NCBI GenBank assembly: GCA_034435275.1
Contig: DAOTXP010000149.1
Coordinates: 16,091-80,090, forward strand
Source of the DNA: JBFMCC01 sp034435275
GTDB lineage: Bacteria > Chloroflexota > Anaerolineae > Anaerolineales > Villigracilaceae
DNA: 64,000 nucleotides
Direction of reading: 5' to 3'
Shown here piece after piece: positions 34,493 to 43,381 of the stretch. The number at the start of each line of letters is the position of its first letter. Position 1 is the first letter of the stretch. The translations under genes were made by a program, and so were the position numbers. The notes below the pieces were generated by a model. It made no database searches. It had not been told where the DNA came from and saw only the letters and a program-made list of their open reading frames with translations.

Positions 34493-35668
34493 CTACGGCG
34501 CGGATTTTTTACGCTCGAACAACTTTCTGACAAAATCGCCATACCGCTTGAAAAACGGCTTAGGGTCCCTGATATCAAATACGGCAGACGTATGCGGGCT
34601 GATATAGGGTTGAATAATTCTCGACACGGATTCCTTTTTGTGGAATAAGAGGGTCGGCACATAGGTCAGGTCGCGTTCCATATCAATCCAATACAGGCCT
34701 TCCCGATATGCAGTTTGTTGTGGGAGAACGCCTTCGACCAGATGGCGGTAATGAAGCCATGGGAAGTTCAACCCACACCGCACGGCTAACAACGTCGAGA
34801 GATTGTGGCGGCCATTGACTTCCATAAGCTTGTAGACACCATCACGCGGGTCGAGCTTGAACTCGCTGCAGGAATAGCCATAATACCCCATAGCCTTCAA
34901 CAACTTACGCCCGGATTCGAGCACCTCAGGGACGAGTTGGCTCCTGGCGACACAAGGCGATCCCAGTTCCGGCGGAGCGCTCCTGACCTTTTGGGCAGTA
35001 AACTCGAGAAGCGGCTCGCCGTCCCAAAAATAGGAATTGTAATTGACGCCCAGAGAGTCGTGCCCGGGGATCAATTCTTGCAGTATTACATCAAGCCTGG
35101 CGGCCGCCGCCTGTCGGTAAGCCGCGAGCATCTGGTCTATATTATAAACTTTTACTATCTTTTTCCTGAACAGCGCATAATATCGATGGCTCTCAACCGG
35201 CTTGACCAGGCACGGATACTCCAGGTTTTTTCCAAAGATTGCAATATCTTCTTCTGACTTTGGAGTGGTGGTCTTGGGAATGGGTATACCTTCTTCGGCC
35301 GCCAACTTGTACGTATAATTCTTCTCGATCAGTTGTTGGACGATCTCCCACTCCGCGCAGGCCACTTTGAAATATCTTTGCAATTGCGCCTTATGCTTCG
35401 AGACAACCTTGAGCGACTCGTCTGACACTGGAAATAAAGGAGTATCAGGAAAACGGGACGCGAGTTTAATTAACTCGTCAATAAAATGGTGCACCTCCAG
35501 TTCTGGATGAGGAAAGTGAAAGCGTTCAGAAACGTATCTGGAAACATATCCCATATCATCGCGGTTGTAGTATATGGCAATGACAGGCACACCCATAACA
35601 CCCAGAGCACGAATGACACCCAGGCCCATGGTATGAGTTCCTATTACAATAGCTGGTTTCATGTGCAT
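34493..35668 (-). CDS. ATP-grasp enzyme
   Basis: 391 residues. Near the N-terminus is a Rossmann-like pre-ATP-grasp part (AIVIGTHTMGLGVIRALG). The ATP-grasp core has KNYTYKLAAEEGIPIPKT, PCLVKPVESHRYYALF, VILQELIPG and the metal-binding end YSCSEFKLDPRDGVYKLMEVNGRHN. The family joins a carboxylate to an amine by way of an acyl phosphate. Beside a FemAB-like gene it may attach an amino acid or carboxylic acid to a sugar amine. It is the first gene after the terminator at 35717-35751. ATG 35662 is an alternative start. Confidence 0.85.
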   Translation of the reverse strand: MHMKPAIVIGTHTMGLGVIRALGVMGVPVIAIYYNRDDMGYVSRYVSERFHFPHPELEVHHFIDELIKLASRFPDTPLFPVSDESLKVVSKHKAQLQRYFKVACAEWEIVQQLIEKNYTYKLAAEEGIPIPKTTTPKSEEDIAIFGKNLEYPCLVKPVESHRYYALFRKKIVKVYNIDQMLAAYRQAAAARLDVILQELIPGHDSLGVNYNSYFWDGEPLLEFTAQKVRSAPPELGSPCVARSQLVPEVLESGRKLLKAMGYYGYSCSEFKLDPRDGVYKLMEVNGRHNLSTLLAVRCGLNFPWLHYRHLVEGVLPQQTAYREGLYWIDMERDLTYVPTLLFHKKESVSRIIQPYISPHTSAVFDIRDPKPFFKRYGDFVRKLFERKKSAP

Positions 35669-35716
35669 TGCTACCTAACTGATTCGCAAGTTGATGCCCG
35701 AAGAATCAACACCGGT

Positions 35717-35751
35717 AAAAAAGGCCGAAAAGTTGCCTGCGGGAAGGCCTT
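35717..35751 (-). terminator. Terminator after the WbpE-like gene
   Basis: On the minus strand AAGGCC, a 19-nt loop, GGCCTT and further T residues. It divides the glycan cluster into a biosynthesis part upstream and a decoration part downstream. Confidence 0.55.
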
Positions 35752-35844
35752 GCGTTTATCTCGTTTGTTCCACCTCAGACAAGCCACATCTTTTTCGACT
35801 TGCCCTTTGGGTTTCGGCCTATCGAAGTGAGGATTTGACGACCT

Positions 35845-37008
35845 TTATCCCATTTGCTTTTGATAGAACGTCTTCACTACTTGCACCACATACTCGATCT
35901 GCTCGTCTTGTAATTCAGGATAAACTGGCAGGGCCATGGTCCCTAGCGCAGCAGCCTCAGCGTTCGGCATGCTGCCAATCTGATAGCCCAATTCTGTAAA
36001 GCAAGCTTGCAAGTGCAAGGGCACCGGGTAGTAGATTTCGCTGCCAATCCTATTTGTCTTGAGATATGCCATCAATTCGTCCCGTTTTTGGGCACGTACC
36101 TGGTACAAATGGTAAATATGCCTTCCCCACGCTGCATCTCTGGGTAGGATGATCGGCATGTTTATTCTTTGCTGAGGGTCTTCGCTCGCCAAGCCGGCCT
36201 CAATAAATAATCGTTTATATAAGTCGGCATTACGCCGGCGACCCGCCGTCCACGCCTCCAAATATTTGAATTTGGCGGCTAATATTGCAGCCTGGATCGC
36301 ATCCATGCGAAAATTACCACCTACTGCCTGATTGTAATATTTAGGCCGATGGCCATGGTTACGCAATAAAGCAACGCGATCGGCCAGCGCAGGATCATTG
36401 CTGACAACCATGCCGCTATCACCCGCACCCCCCAGATTCTTGGATGGGAAGAAGGAAAAACAGCCCAAATGCCCAATTGAGCCTGCGCGACGAGCGTGAT
36501 ACTCCGCACCCAGAGCCTGGCAGGCATCTTCAATTACATACAAGCCGTACCGTTTGGCGACCTCCATGATTGAATCCATGTCAGCCATCTGACCGGCCAA
36601 ATGCACAGGCAAAATCGCACGCGTGCGCATCGTGACAGCAGATTCCAGTTTGCGGGCGTCTATATTCAGGGTATCCAAGTCAATATCAACAAAGACCGGG
36701 CGCGCGCCGAGGCGGACAATGGCTCCGGCTGTAGCAAAGAAGGAGTAAGGTGTGGTGATGACCTCATCGCCCGGCTTGATGTCAATGGCCATCAAAGAAA
36801 CAAGCAAGGCATCCGTGCCGGAAGAAACGCCCATCCCGAACTGGCATTGCGAGTAATTCGCTATTTCCTTTTCCAACGCTACCACTTCCGGCCCAAGGAT
36901 AAAATGCTGCGACTCCATGACGCGCTCGATCGCCGCCTGGACTTCTGCGCGGATCGAAACATATTGAGCTCTCAGATCTAAGATCGGGACCGTAATTTCT
37001 GTAGACAT
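35845..37008 (-). CDS. wbpE: WbpE-like sugar aminotransferase (DegT/DnrJ/EryC1/StrS family)
   Basis: 387 residues from ATG 37008; ATGs at 37014 and 37017 overlap the upstream stop and are alternatives. Family features are the PLDLRAQY-type start (ILDLRAQY), GTDALLVSLMA, VIEDACQALGAEY, and the PLP-Lys block FSFFPSKNLGGAGDSGMV. With the two genes upstream it fits the transamination step to a 3-amino-uronic acid in UDP-GlcNAc3NAcA synthesis. A terminator follows. Confidence 0.87.
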   Translation of the reverse strand: MSTEITVPILDLRAQYVSIRAEVQAAIERVMESQHFILGPEVVALEKEIANYSQCQFGMGVSSGTDALLVSLMAIDIKPGDEVITTPYSFFATAGAIVRLGARPVFVDIDLDTLNIDARKLESAVTMRTRAILPVHLAGQMADMDSIMEVAKRYGLYVIEDACQALGAEYHARRAGSIGHLGCFSFFPSKNLGGAGDSGMVVSNDPALADRVALLRNHGHRPKYYNQAVGGNFRMDAIQAAILAAKFKYLEAWTAGRRRNADLYKRLFIEAGLASEDPQQRINMPIILPRDAAWGRHIYHLYQVRAQKRDELMAYLKTNRIGSEIYYPVPLHLQACFTELGYQIGSMPNAEAAALGTMALPVYPELQDEQIEYVVQVVKTFYQKQMG

Positions 37009-37013
37009 AGGCA

Positions 37014-37628
37014 TCATCCAATCTGTAATGGCATATCTTCGGGCCAGTCCAAACAACGCAACATCCCGGCTTCTTCCTTATAGCCCCAGCCGCTCTCAGG
37101 ACAATACAGCACCCCTTGCGCGTTCGGGCTAGTGAGGCGATAACCATGCCGGCTCATCCAACCTTTTTGTTTTGCTGGCACACCCAACATGAGTGCATAA
37201 TCAGGCACATCGCCACGTACAACCGCACCTGCACCGATGAAAGCATATCGTCCAATCGTGGCACCGCATACAATCGTGGCATTCGCTCCAATTGTCGCTC
37301 CGCGTCTTACAAGCGTTCGTTGGTATTCGGATTTACGATTGATCTGCGAACGAGGATTGACAACATTGGTGAAGACACAGGACGGGCCAAGGAAGACATC
37401 ATCTTCGATGATCAATCCTGTATATAGTGAGACATTGTTCTGAATCTTAACATTATCGCCAATCACCACTTGGCTGGCGACCATCACATTCTGTCCAAGC
37501 GAACAACCTTTTCCGATCTTTGCGTTGGGCATGATATGACAGAAGTGCCAGATGCGTGTTCCTTCACCAATTTCGCAAGGCTGATCAATGTAGCTGGAGG
37601 GGTGAGAAAAATAAGAGGGTTCGGTCAT
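37014..37628 (-). CDS. wbpD: WbpD-like N-acetyltransferase (left-handed beta-helix)
   Basis: 204 residues. Hexapeptide repeats build a left-handed beta helix (IGEGTRIWHF, GKGCSLGQNVMV, VIGDNVKIQNNVSLY, RGATIGANATIVCG, IGRYAFIGAGAVV). The start with SYIDQPCEIGEGTRIWHFCH is typical of WbpD/WlbB, which acetylate the 3-amino group of the UDP-uronic acid using acetyl-CoA. It sits 6 nt after the dehydrogenase gene and next to the aminotransferase gene. The C-terminal extension (ALMLGVPAKQKGWM...) is also typical. Confidence 0.88.
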   Translation of the reverse strand: MTEPSYFSHPSSYIDQPCEIGEGTRIWHFCHIMPNAKIGKGCSLGQNVMVASQVVIGDNVKIQNNVSLYTGLIIEDDVFLGPSCVFTNVVNPRSQINRKSEYQRTLVRRGATIGANATIVCGATIGRYAFIGAGAVVRGDVPDYALMLGVPAKQKGWMSRHGYRLTSPNAQGVLYCPESGWGYKEEAGMLRCLDWPEDMPLQIG

Positions 37629-37634
37629 GAGTCA

Positions 37635-38600
37635 TTATTCCTGCAGGAAGGGATGCGCGAGTATATCCATAGGAGAAATCTCTGCCTGTCGAATACGATG
37701 TGTTAATTCTATCGAGGGACGGGCATCCTCAATACCAAATCCTTTTCCGGCCAAGATATTCTCATAGACGAGGGTATGCAAATCGGTAAACCCTTCCGAA
37801 AATTCCACCTCCTGGCCATCCACAGTAATGGAGCGATAGGTCGTCTTATTAGCCTGTTTTGCGACCACTGGTAAATCTCGACTATTCACCGAAAGGAACC
37901 AGCGTACTCTCGCCTTCTTTAGGTTGATGAAGCCACTTATACGTTCAGTATCTGCACGATACACTTTTATATCATGCACCGGGCCAAAAAGCCAAATTAA
38001 TAGATCGAAAAAGTGAATGCCGATATTGGTGGCCAGCCCGCCGGATTTCTCCATTTGACCTTTCCAAGAAACATGATACCAATTGCCACGGCTGGTAACA
38101 TAACTAAGTACCACATCATGCTGTGCATCCGAACTCTCCTGATCCAGATGCGCTTTGAGCTTAAGCAATTCGGGATGAACGCGTAATTGCAATATGGTAT
38201 TGATTTTACGCCGGGACTCAGCCTCGATCTCTTGCAAAGGCTCCAAATTCCAGGGATTGATCACCAGGGGTTTTTCACAAATCACATCAGCGCCAACACG
38301 CATTGCCAAACGACAGTGCGCATCGTGCAAATAATTTGGGGAACAAATCGAAACATACTGCACCCGCTCCTGGTCTGAAGCGCGGCGTAGCTTCTCCAGG
38401 TGACGGTCAAAACGCTCGATCTCGGTAAAGAACTTGACATCAAACCAAAATTGATCCAATATACCCACCGAATCCTTTGGGTCTACTGCCGCTACAAGCC
38501 GGTTGCCTGTATCGCGAATGGCCTTTAGATGTCTGGGCGCAATATACCCGCCCGCGCCAATCAGAGCAAAATTTAGTGGTCTGGTTGAAGAATTAGTCAT
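37635..38600 (-). CDS. wbpB: WbpB/WlbA-like UDP-sugar 3-dehydrogenase (Gfo/Idh/MocA family)
   Basis: 321 residues from ATG 38600. The NAD-binding start FALIGAGGYIAPRHLKAIRDTG and the following AVDPKDSVGILD are close to known WlbA/WbpB enzymes. These oxidise C3 of UDP-GlcNAc-uronic acid. FFTEIERFDRHLEKLRR and YVSICSPNYLHDAHCRLAMR and the EKPLVINPW block add support. It opens the three-gene order dehydrogenase-acetyltransferase-aminotransferase. The 6-dehydrogenase that makes the uronic acid (WbpA) is not in the window. Confidence 0.9.
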   Translation of the reverse strand: MTNSSTRPLNFALIGAGGYIAPRHLKAIRDTGNRLVAAVDPKDSVGILDQFWFDVKFFTEIERFDRHLEKLRRASDQERVQYVSICSPNYLHDAHCRLAMRVGADVICEKPLVINPWNLEPLQEIEAESRRKINTILQLRVHPELLKLKAHLDQESSDAQHDVVLSYVTSRGNWYHVSWKGQMEKSGGLATNIGIHFFDLLIWLFGPVHDIKVYRADTERISGFINLKKARVRWFLSVNSRDLPVVAKQANKTTYRSITVDGQEVEFSEGFTDLHTLVYENILAGKGFGIEDARPSIELTHRIRQAEISPMDILAHPFLQE

Positions 38601-38690
38601 GTTTGAGACCTTTCCGTTGAAGAACTCATTCACAAGTAAGCAAATATCTTTCGCCAAGGGCTTTAGGACATCGTTTCGTCCTAATCGTTC

Positions 38691-39917
38691 TCACCCTGAA
38701 CCTTTCTCAGTCTTTAGATAGCCTCCCTCAGTTGTTCTCGTCAACAAGTGATGTAACATTTCAAGATAGGTTTGGAACTCATGATCCCAGGAAAATTTTT
38801 CAACAAATAACCGATACGCGTTTGCAGCCAGTTTCTCGCGGAGTGCAGGATTCTGGTAGAGCTTCATGACACACTGTACAAATTGGTGCACGTTCCCCGA
38901 TTCAAAGAACATGATGGCCGAATCGCCAAATATCTCTTCAACCATCCTCAGCCGCGATGACACAATCGGTATGCCCATAGCAGAATATTCCAGCACTTTG
39001 GTCGGTGTTGCGAGGCTCATATGAACATCGTTGATTGCCGGATAAATGCCAATATCCGCCTTGATCAACTGATGTGGAACCTCTTCGTTGCGTATTAGCG
39101 GCTTGATTTCAACATACGGCAAAACCCCTAGTTGATCTGCCAATTGCTGCAGTTCATCTTTATACGGAGTATTTTGGCAGAAAATCAGTAAACGAATCTC
39201 GGGAATTTGCGTCTTGAGTTGCGGCAATGCACGAACAACTGTTTCCAGTCCATAGCGAGGAGCAAGCGTGCCGGGGTAGATTAGTGTAAAGTCCTGTTTG
39301 GGACCAACGATTTCATCTGAGTATAGGCTACGGTTAAATACGGCGGGGTTCGGGTAGTTGTGCACAACAGTAATTTTTTGAGGAGAAAGTCCCCGGCTTA
39401 TTAAATTTGTTTCACAAATTGAATTCACCGTGATCACTTCGTCAGCCAGCCAACAAGAGAGTTTTTCCTGCAGTTTGATAAGGTTGAGCGTCAGTTTATT
39501 CGATTGTTCGCCATATTTTGAGACGAGGACCTCGGGCATGGGGTCATGTATATCGAGGATGAGCGGAGTTCCCATCATTTTCGGAATGACGGCTGAGAAG
39601 ATCAAGAAATCCGGCATATTATGAACATGAATGATCTGGTAGCGATTTTGAATATGCAGGATGGAAAGCCAAAGAAAGTATAAAACAAGGGAAAACAAAT
39701 ACTCGAAGATATATCTTATCTGGCCGTTGTCAACATGACGAATCGGAATCGCGTAAACTCTAATCCGGTCATGTGTTTCAAAAGCTGCATCCAAATAATA
39801 CGGAGCAAGACAAATCACGTCGACCGACGCTCCCGTTTTTACGAGAGACTCAACATAGCGTCGAACCCGAACGTCATGGTAATAATTTTTATGAACGATC
39901 ATGCATATCTTCATCAT
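38691..39917 (-). CDS. Glycosyltransferase family 4
   Basis: 408 residues from ATG 39917 (upstream ATGs at 39932 and 39971 are possible). A GT-B fold: N-terminal ICMIVHKNYYHDVRVRRY, IIHVHNMPDF, and the C-terminal donor-binding region with LIYPGTLAPRYGLETVVRA, KADIGIYPA and the E-rich block TPTKVLEYSAMGIPIV. It is a retaining sugar transferase acting on a lipid-linked glycan at the inner face of the membrane. Donor and acceptor are unknown. It lies upstream of the wbpB-like gene in transcription order. Confidence 0.88.
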   Translation of the reverse strand: MMKICMIVHKNYYHDVRVRRYVESLVKTGASVDVICLAPYYLDAAFETHDRIRVYAIPIRHVDNGQIRYIFEYLFSLVLYFLWLSILHIQNRYQIIHVHNMPDFLIFSAVIPKMMGTPLILDIHDPMPEVLVSKYGEQSNKLTLNLIKLQEKLSCWLADEVITVNSICETNLISRGLSPQKITVVHNYPNPAVFNRSLYSDEIVGPKQDFTLIYPGTLAPRYGLETVVRALPQLKTQIPEIRLLIFCQNTPYKDELQQLADQLGVLPYVEIKPLIRNEEVPHQLIKADIGIYPAINDVHMSLATPTKVLEYSAMGIPIVSSRLRMVEEIFGDSAIMFFESGNVHQFVQCVMKLYQNPALREKLAANAYRLFVEKFSWDHEFQTYLEMLHHLLTRTTEGGYLKTEKGSG

Positions 39918-40079
39918 ATCTGTGAACACCATGGGGTATCCAGCTTCCTTCCAAAGGTAGTGAGCAAGCATTTCAGCAAGCTGTGCTCTCGATCAGAACA
40001 AGTAACTGCTGGAGCTGCGCACATTGCGCGAAGCACGATACCTGCCTATTTCGAGGTGAAATATCCTTACGCCGGTTTT

Positions 40080-41468
40080 TTATTGATCAAGCAGTTTAGT
40101 TACAGAAGTAATTGAGGTGCCAACTCCCGGAGGAATTGCGAGATTCTGAACGGTGAAATCAAACTCAGCAAAACCCTCCCCTTGCAACAAACTATAATCG
40201 TTATCAACAAATATCGGATCCATTTCGACGGCAACGTTGTATTCGTCTGGGGTCAACCAGTTAAAATTTCCGATGGCTTCCGACCAGTTAAAAACCCCAA
40301 CGCCCCATGGGCCGCCCCAGAAGATCGAGTCTCTAATCCGGTGGCCATTACCATTCAGTTTCACGCTCCAACTTCTATCATCTGTCGCATCTTGAGCAAT
40401 CGTTACATTCTGAAGCGTCCAATTTGATGATTGTCCTCCATCCGATATGATAATCCCGGCATTGTCACTGCCTACAAACAGTGTATTCCTTATAACTACA
40501 TCGTCTACAATTGCCGTGTTGCTTATGATGATCCCTTGGGTGAAAGAAGGACCAATAATACTGTCCTCTACAACGACCGGCCCTTGTGCACCGCCATCAT
40601 AGATTTGAATCCCATCCGTATGAGAGCAGTAATTAAACGCTTTGCCGCGCTCAACAGGATGCTCTCGACTGTTATACAGCCATGAGTTTCGGAGCGTGAA
40701 ATTCCAAACACCCCAGCCGGCTTGAAAAGCATCCTGACCGTTATCGTGAATGATGACCCGTTCGAACAAAATATCAGAGCCGCCAAGGCGGACACCAGGT
40801 CCATCCGGTGCGACTACATCCGATCCCAAATCTCTTGAGTAACCATTATCATGAATTTCCACATTACGGACAACAAGATTGCTTGCATTCTCCTGCATCT
40901 TAATCCCTCTAAGGTGATTTCTAATGACGATCCCACTCCAGTCTCGTCCATCAATCACTATATAGCTTTGGTTTTCTAAATCGACTGCATCATCAGCCGG
41001 TATTGAAATGTAATTTATTTGTCCACAATACGGCAGCGCCGGACGTTGTCCATCTAACACCACTTGCTCTCCGTTTGTTGTAATTGTAATTGGCAGTCCG
41101 GGAATGCCGCTTTTCTTTACATCCAGCTGGGCATGGTACTCACCACCACCAATCACAATTGTATCTCCAGGGTTTATCTCTTCCCACTTGATTTGGTCCA
41201 ACTCATTCCAAGCAGAATCCCACGATTTCCCATCCGTGTTATTGCCCAATTTAGAAACATAGAAGAACGAAGCGTTTTCTGGAATCTGTACACCCTCAAC
41301 ATCCCGAGGAGTGGCAGCGGCTGAAGGAGTTACACTGACATCCCCGCTCCTAGTGGAACTGGAGCAACCAGCTATTGTCACAGATAGGAAGGACATTAGA
41401 AGAACCACTTTTTGAACAAGTAGTGTTTTATTATTCGTAAGACGTTGGTTTACTGGAAGCGAACACAT
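40080..41468 (-). CDS. Right-handed beta-helix (pectate-lyase-like) lipoprotein
   Basis: 462 residues. The signal region ends in lipobox TIAGC (Cys about residue 35). After a short linker, FYVSKLGNNTDGKSWDSAWNELDQI begins a parallel beta-helix with many PbH1-type turns (NLVVRNVEIHDNG, DILFERVIIHDNG, FTLRNSWLYNS, VVIRNTLFVGSDNAGIII). Such folds occur in polysaccharide lyases and epimerases. In a glycan cluster it may trim or modify the product outside the membrane. Catalytic residues cannot be assigned. Confidence 0.82.
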   Translation of the reverse strand: MCSLPVNQRLTNNKTLLVQKVVLLMSFLSVTIAGCSSSTRSGDVSVTPSAAATPRDVEGVQIPENASFFYVSKLGNNTDGKSWDSAWNELDQIKWEEINPGDTIVIGGGEYHAQLDVKKSGIPGLPITITTNGEQVVLDGQRPALPYCGQINYISIPADDAVDLENQSYIVIDGRDWSGIVIRNHLRGIKMQENASNLVVRNVEIHDNGYSRDLGSDVVAPDGPGVRLGGSDILFERVIIHDNGQDAFQAGWGVWNFTLRNSWLYNSREHPVERGKAFNYCSHTDGIQIYDGGAQGPVVVEDSIIGPSFTQGIIISNTAIVDDVVIRNTLFVGSDNAGIIISDGGQSSNWTLQNVTIAQDATDDRSWSVKLNGNGHRIRDSIFWGGPWGVGVFNWSEAIGNFNWLTPDEYNVAVEMDPIFVDNDYSLLQGEGFAEFDFTVQNLAIPPGVGTSITSVTKLLDQ

Positions 41469-41508
41469 TTTTCTACCATCTTCGGTGGTAATTATTTGAG
41501 GCCCTGTT

Positions 41509-42189
41509 TTAACCTACAATGCGAAAAGAAAGATCCCTTAGCTCAGAAGCGATATACGACATCAATGCATAAATGAAGACTAAAACACCTGCCATCTCCA
41601 GCGATTCTTCACACGTGGTTATAAGTGCATAGATTATATTTTCCTGCCCATATGACTCAGTCCAATACCCACCAATCAACTCTCCCCCCAACGCCCCCCC
41701 AACGTACAGGAGCCCTGCAAAGATGATTGAATATCGAAATCTCACAGGAAGCGAGAACAAAAAGCGGAAATAAATCCCTATCATGATGATTAAAAGGATT
41801 CCATAAGGAATCACCCATGCAAAATACAGAACGCCGGATGTATGCAATGCAGTTCGCAAGGGGCTGATCAGACGCTCGTGAAGCCCGGCGGTTTCATCAA
41901 CGGCTAGAAAAAGAAAAGAAATGGCCAACACCGCCCAGTAAAGGTATTCGCGCTCTTCTTGTCTTTTCTTTGCGATCGCAATAACAGCGAGGAGGCCCGC
42001 GCACAACAGTATCGTTACCGAGGAATATAGAGTTGGGATGTTCGCCTCTCTATCAAGCTCAAAAAGAGCAATGCGGCTGTAACCAAAATAATATTTTGAG
42101 ACGATACCGACCATATTGGCCATGATAAGACACATAATTATCGTACCGAGAAATCTGATGGTTTTTTTGGGGTCAAATACAATAGCCAT
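41509..42189 (-). CDS. Polytopic membrane protein of unknown function
   Basis: 226 residues from ATG 42189, supported by AAGGTG 7 nt upstream. There are about six hydrophobic helices. The FLAVDETAGLHERLISPLR block (about 100-118) has charged residues at a helix end, a pattern seen in several uncharacterised membrane proteins of glycan loci. No family name is recognised. It follows the GT4 gene with a 8-nt gap and should be part of the operon. It could be a modifying enzyme or an accessory to polymer export. Confidence 0.65.
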   Translation of the reverse strand: MAIVFDPKKTIRFLGTIIMCLIMANMVGIVSKYYFGYSRIALFELDREANIPTLYSSVTILLCAGLLAVIAIAKKRQEEREYLYWAVLAISFLFLAVDETAGLHERLISPLRTALHTSGVLYFAWVIPYGILLIIMIGIYFRFLFSLPVRFRYSIIFAGLLYVGGALGGELIGGYWTESYGQENIIYALITTCEESLEMAGVLVFIYALMSYIASELRDLSFRIVG

Positions 42190-42197
42190 TTTGCACC

Positions 42198-43355
42198 TTA
42201 GCAGGATTCGTATAACATCTTGGTCTTTTTCGCAATTTCTAACCACGAATATTTTGTTTCACTTAACGTACGGGCGTAGCTTCCCATATCTTCCAAGTGA
42301 GCAATGCTCGAAAACGCCCCCAGTATGGTTTCAGACAAGCACTCGGCACTATTCTCCCTCAGAAGATAGCCGCTCTTGCCATCCTCTATAACCTCTGCAA
42401 AATCGCCCACATTCGTGGCAATCAGCGGTCTTCCAAAGGAATAGGCCAGATGAACAATACCACTATGGTCAATCTCTTTATAGGGTAATATCACTACATC
42501 GCAGGCGACGAAATAGACAGCTACTTTCTCCGATGGAATGAAACCTTCATGGAATATGATGGAATCATTCGTGGAAATCCGCTCAATGCTTCTTCGATAA
42601 TGGTTCCCCAATTCCGACGTCCGGGGAGCGCCTGCGATAACTAGCCTCAATGACCTGCCCTTCTTAGCACAGATCTCGAACGCATCCAGGAGCAGGTCCA
42701 AGCCCTTATATTCTCTGATAAAGCCGAAGAAAAGTGCCACATTATCCGTTGCGTACAGATTCAAACGGCTTCTGGCCTCCGCCTTCGACATGGGCTCCCT
42801 CGGGATATAGTGATCAAAGTTACCGTGGGGGATCACTTTGATTTTTTTTGGCTCTACTCGAAAATCCTTTGCCAATTTATTTTTAATGTATTCTGAATGC
42901 ACTATGATCGTTCCTGCCGCTCGGTAGATGCATGACCTCAGAAAGCGGTCGATAGCGCTATTCTCGTGCGGTAAAACGTTATGAGCCGTAAACACCAACT
43001 TCGTGCCCAATAGCCTAAGAAATAACAAGAAGACGGCCTCAAACCTTTCTCTTCTGAGAAATTGAATATGCATCACCTGTTTTACGTTCCTATTTCTGAC
43101 TACATGTAAAAACAGCCGCACCAGATATTCCAAATAACGAAACAACTTCCCAATTTTGCCATTTTGGGGATCCTTGGTCGGCATCCAGTGCCTAACAGGA
43201 TAATCAACCGGCATGCTTACGACCCGGTTGTCCGAGGCGATTAGCTCGACATTCACGCCAACTGTATGCAACGCAGAACAAAGACACATAGAGTAGTCAT
43301 TGCCCACCAAACCATCAATCATTGTCACTTTTACACTATCAAAACTGGAAGACAT
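42198..43355 (-). CDS. Glycosyltransferase family 4
   Basis: 385 residues from ATG 43355 (a GTG at 43361 is too close to the GAGG ribosome-binding site). A GT-B fold with VMHIQFLRRE, VFTAHNVLPHE (acceptor side), VIPHGNFDHYIP, ALFFGFIREYKGLDLLLDA and the donor block PYKEIDHSGIVHLAYSFGRP. It probably adds one sugar of the repeat unit. It lies between the flippase gene and the membrane-protein gene. Confidence 0.9.
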   Translation of the reverse strand: MSSSFDSVKVTMIDGLVGNDYSMCLCSALHTVGVNVELIASDNRVVSMPVDYPVRHWMPTKDPQNGKIGKLFRYLEYLVRLFLHVVRNRNVKQVMHIQFLRRERFEAVFLLFLRLLGTKLVFTAHNVLPHENSAIDRFLRSCIYRAAGTIIVHSEYIKNKLAKDFRVEPKKIKVIPHGNFDHYIPREPMSKAEARSRLNLYATDNVALFFGFIREYKGLDLLLDAFEICAKKGRSLRLVIAGAPRTSELGNHYRRSIERISTNDSIIFHEGFIPSEKVAVYFVACDVVILPYKEIDHSGIVHLAYSFGRPLIATNVGDFAEVIEDGKSGYLLRENSAECLSETILGAFSSIAHLEDMGSYARTLSETKYSWLEIAKKTKMLYESC

Positions 43356-43381
43356 CGTCACGTATCCTCAGTCACAGCGCG

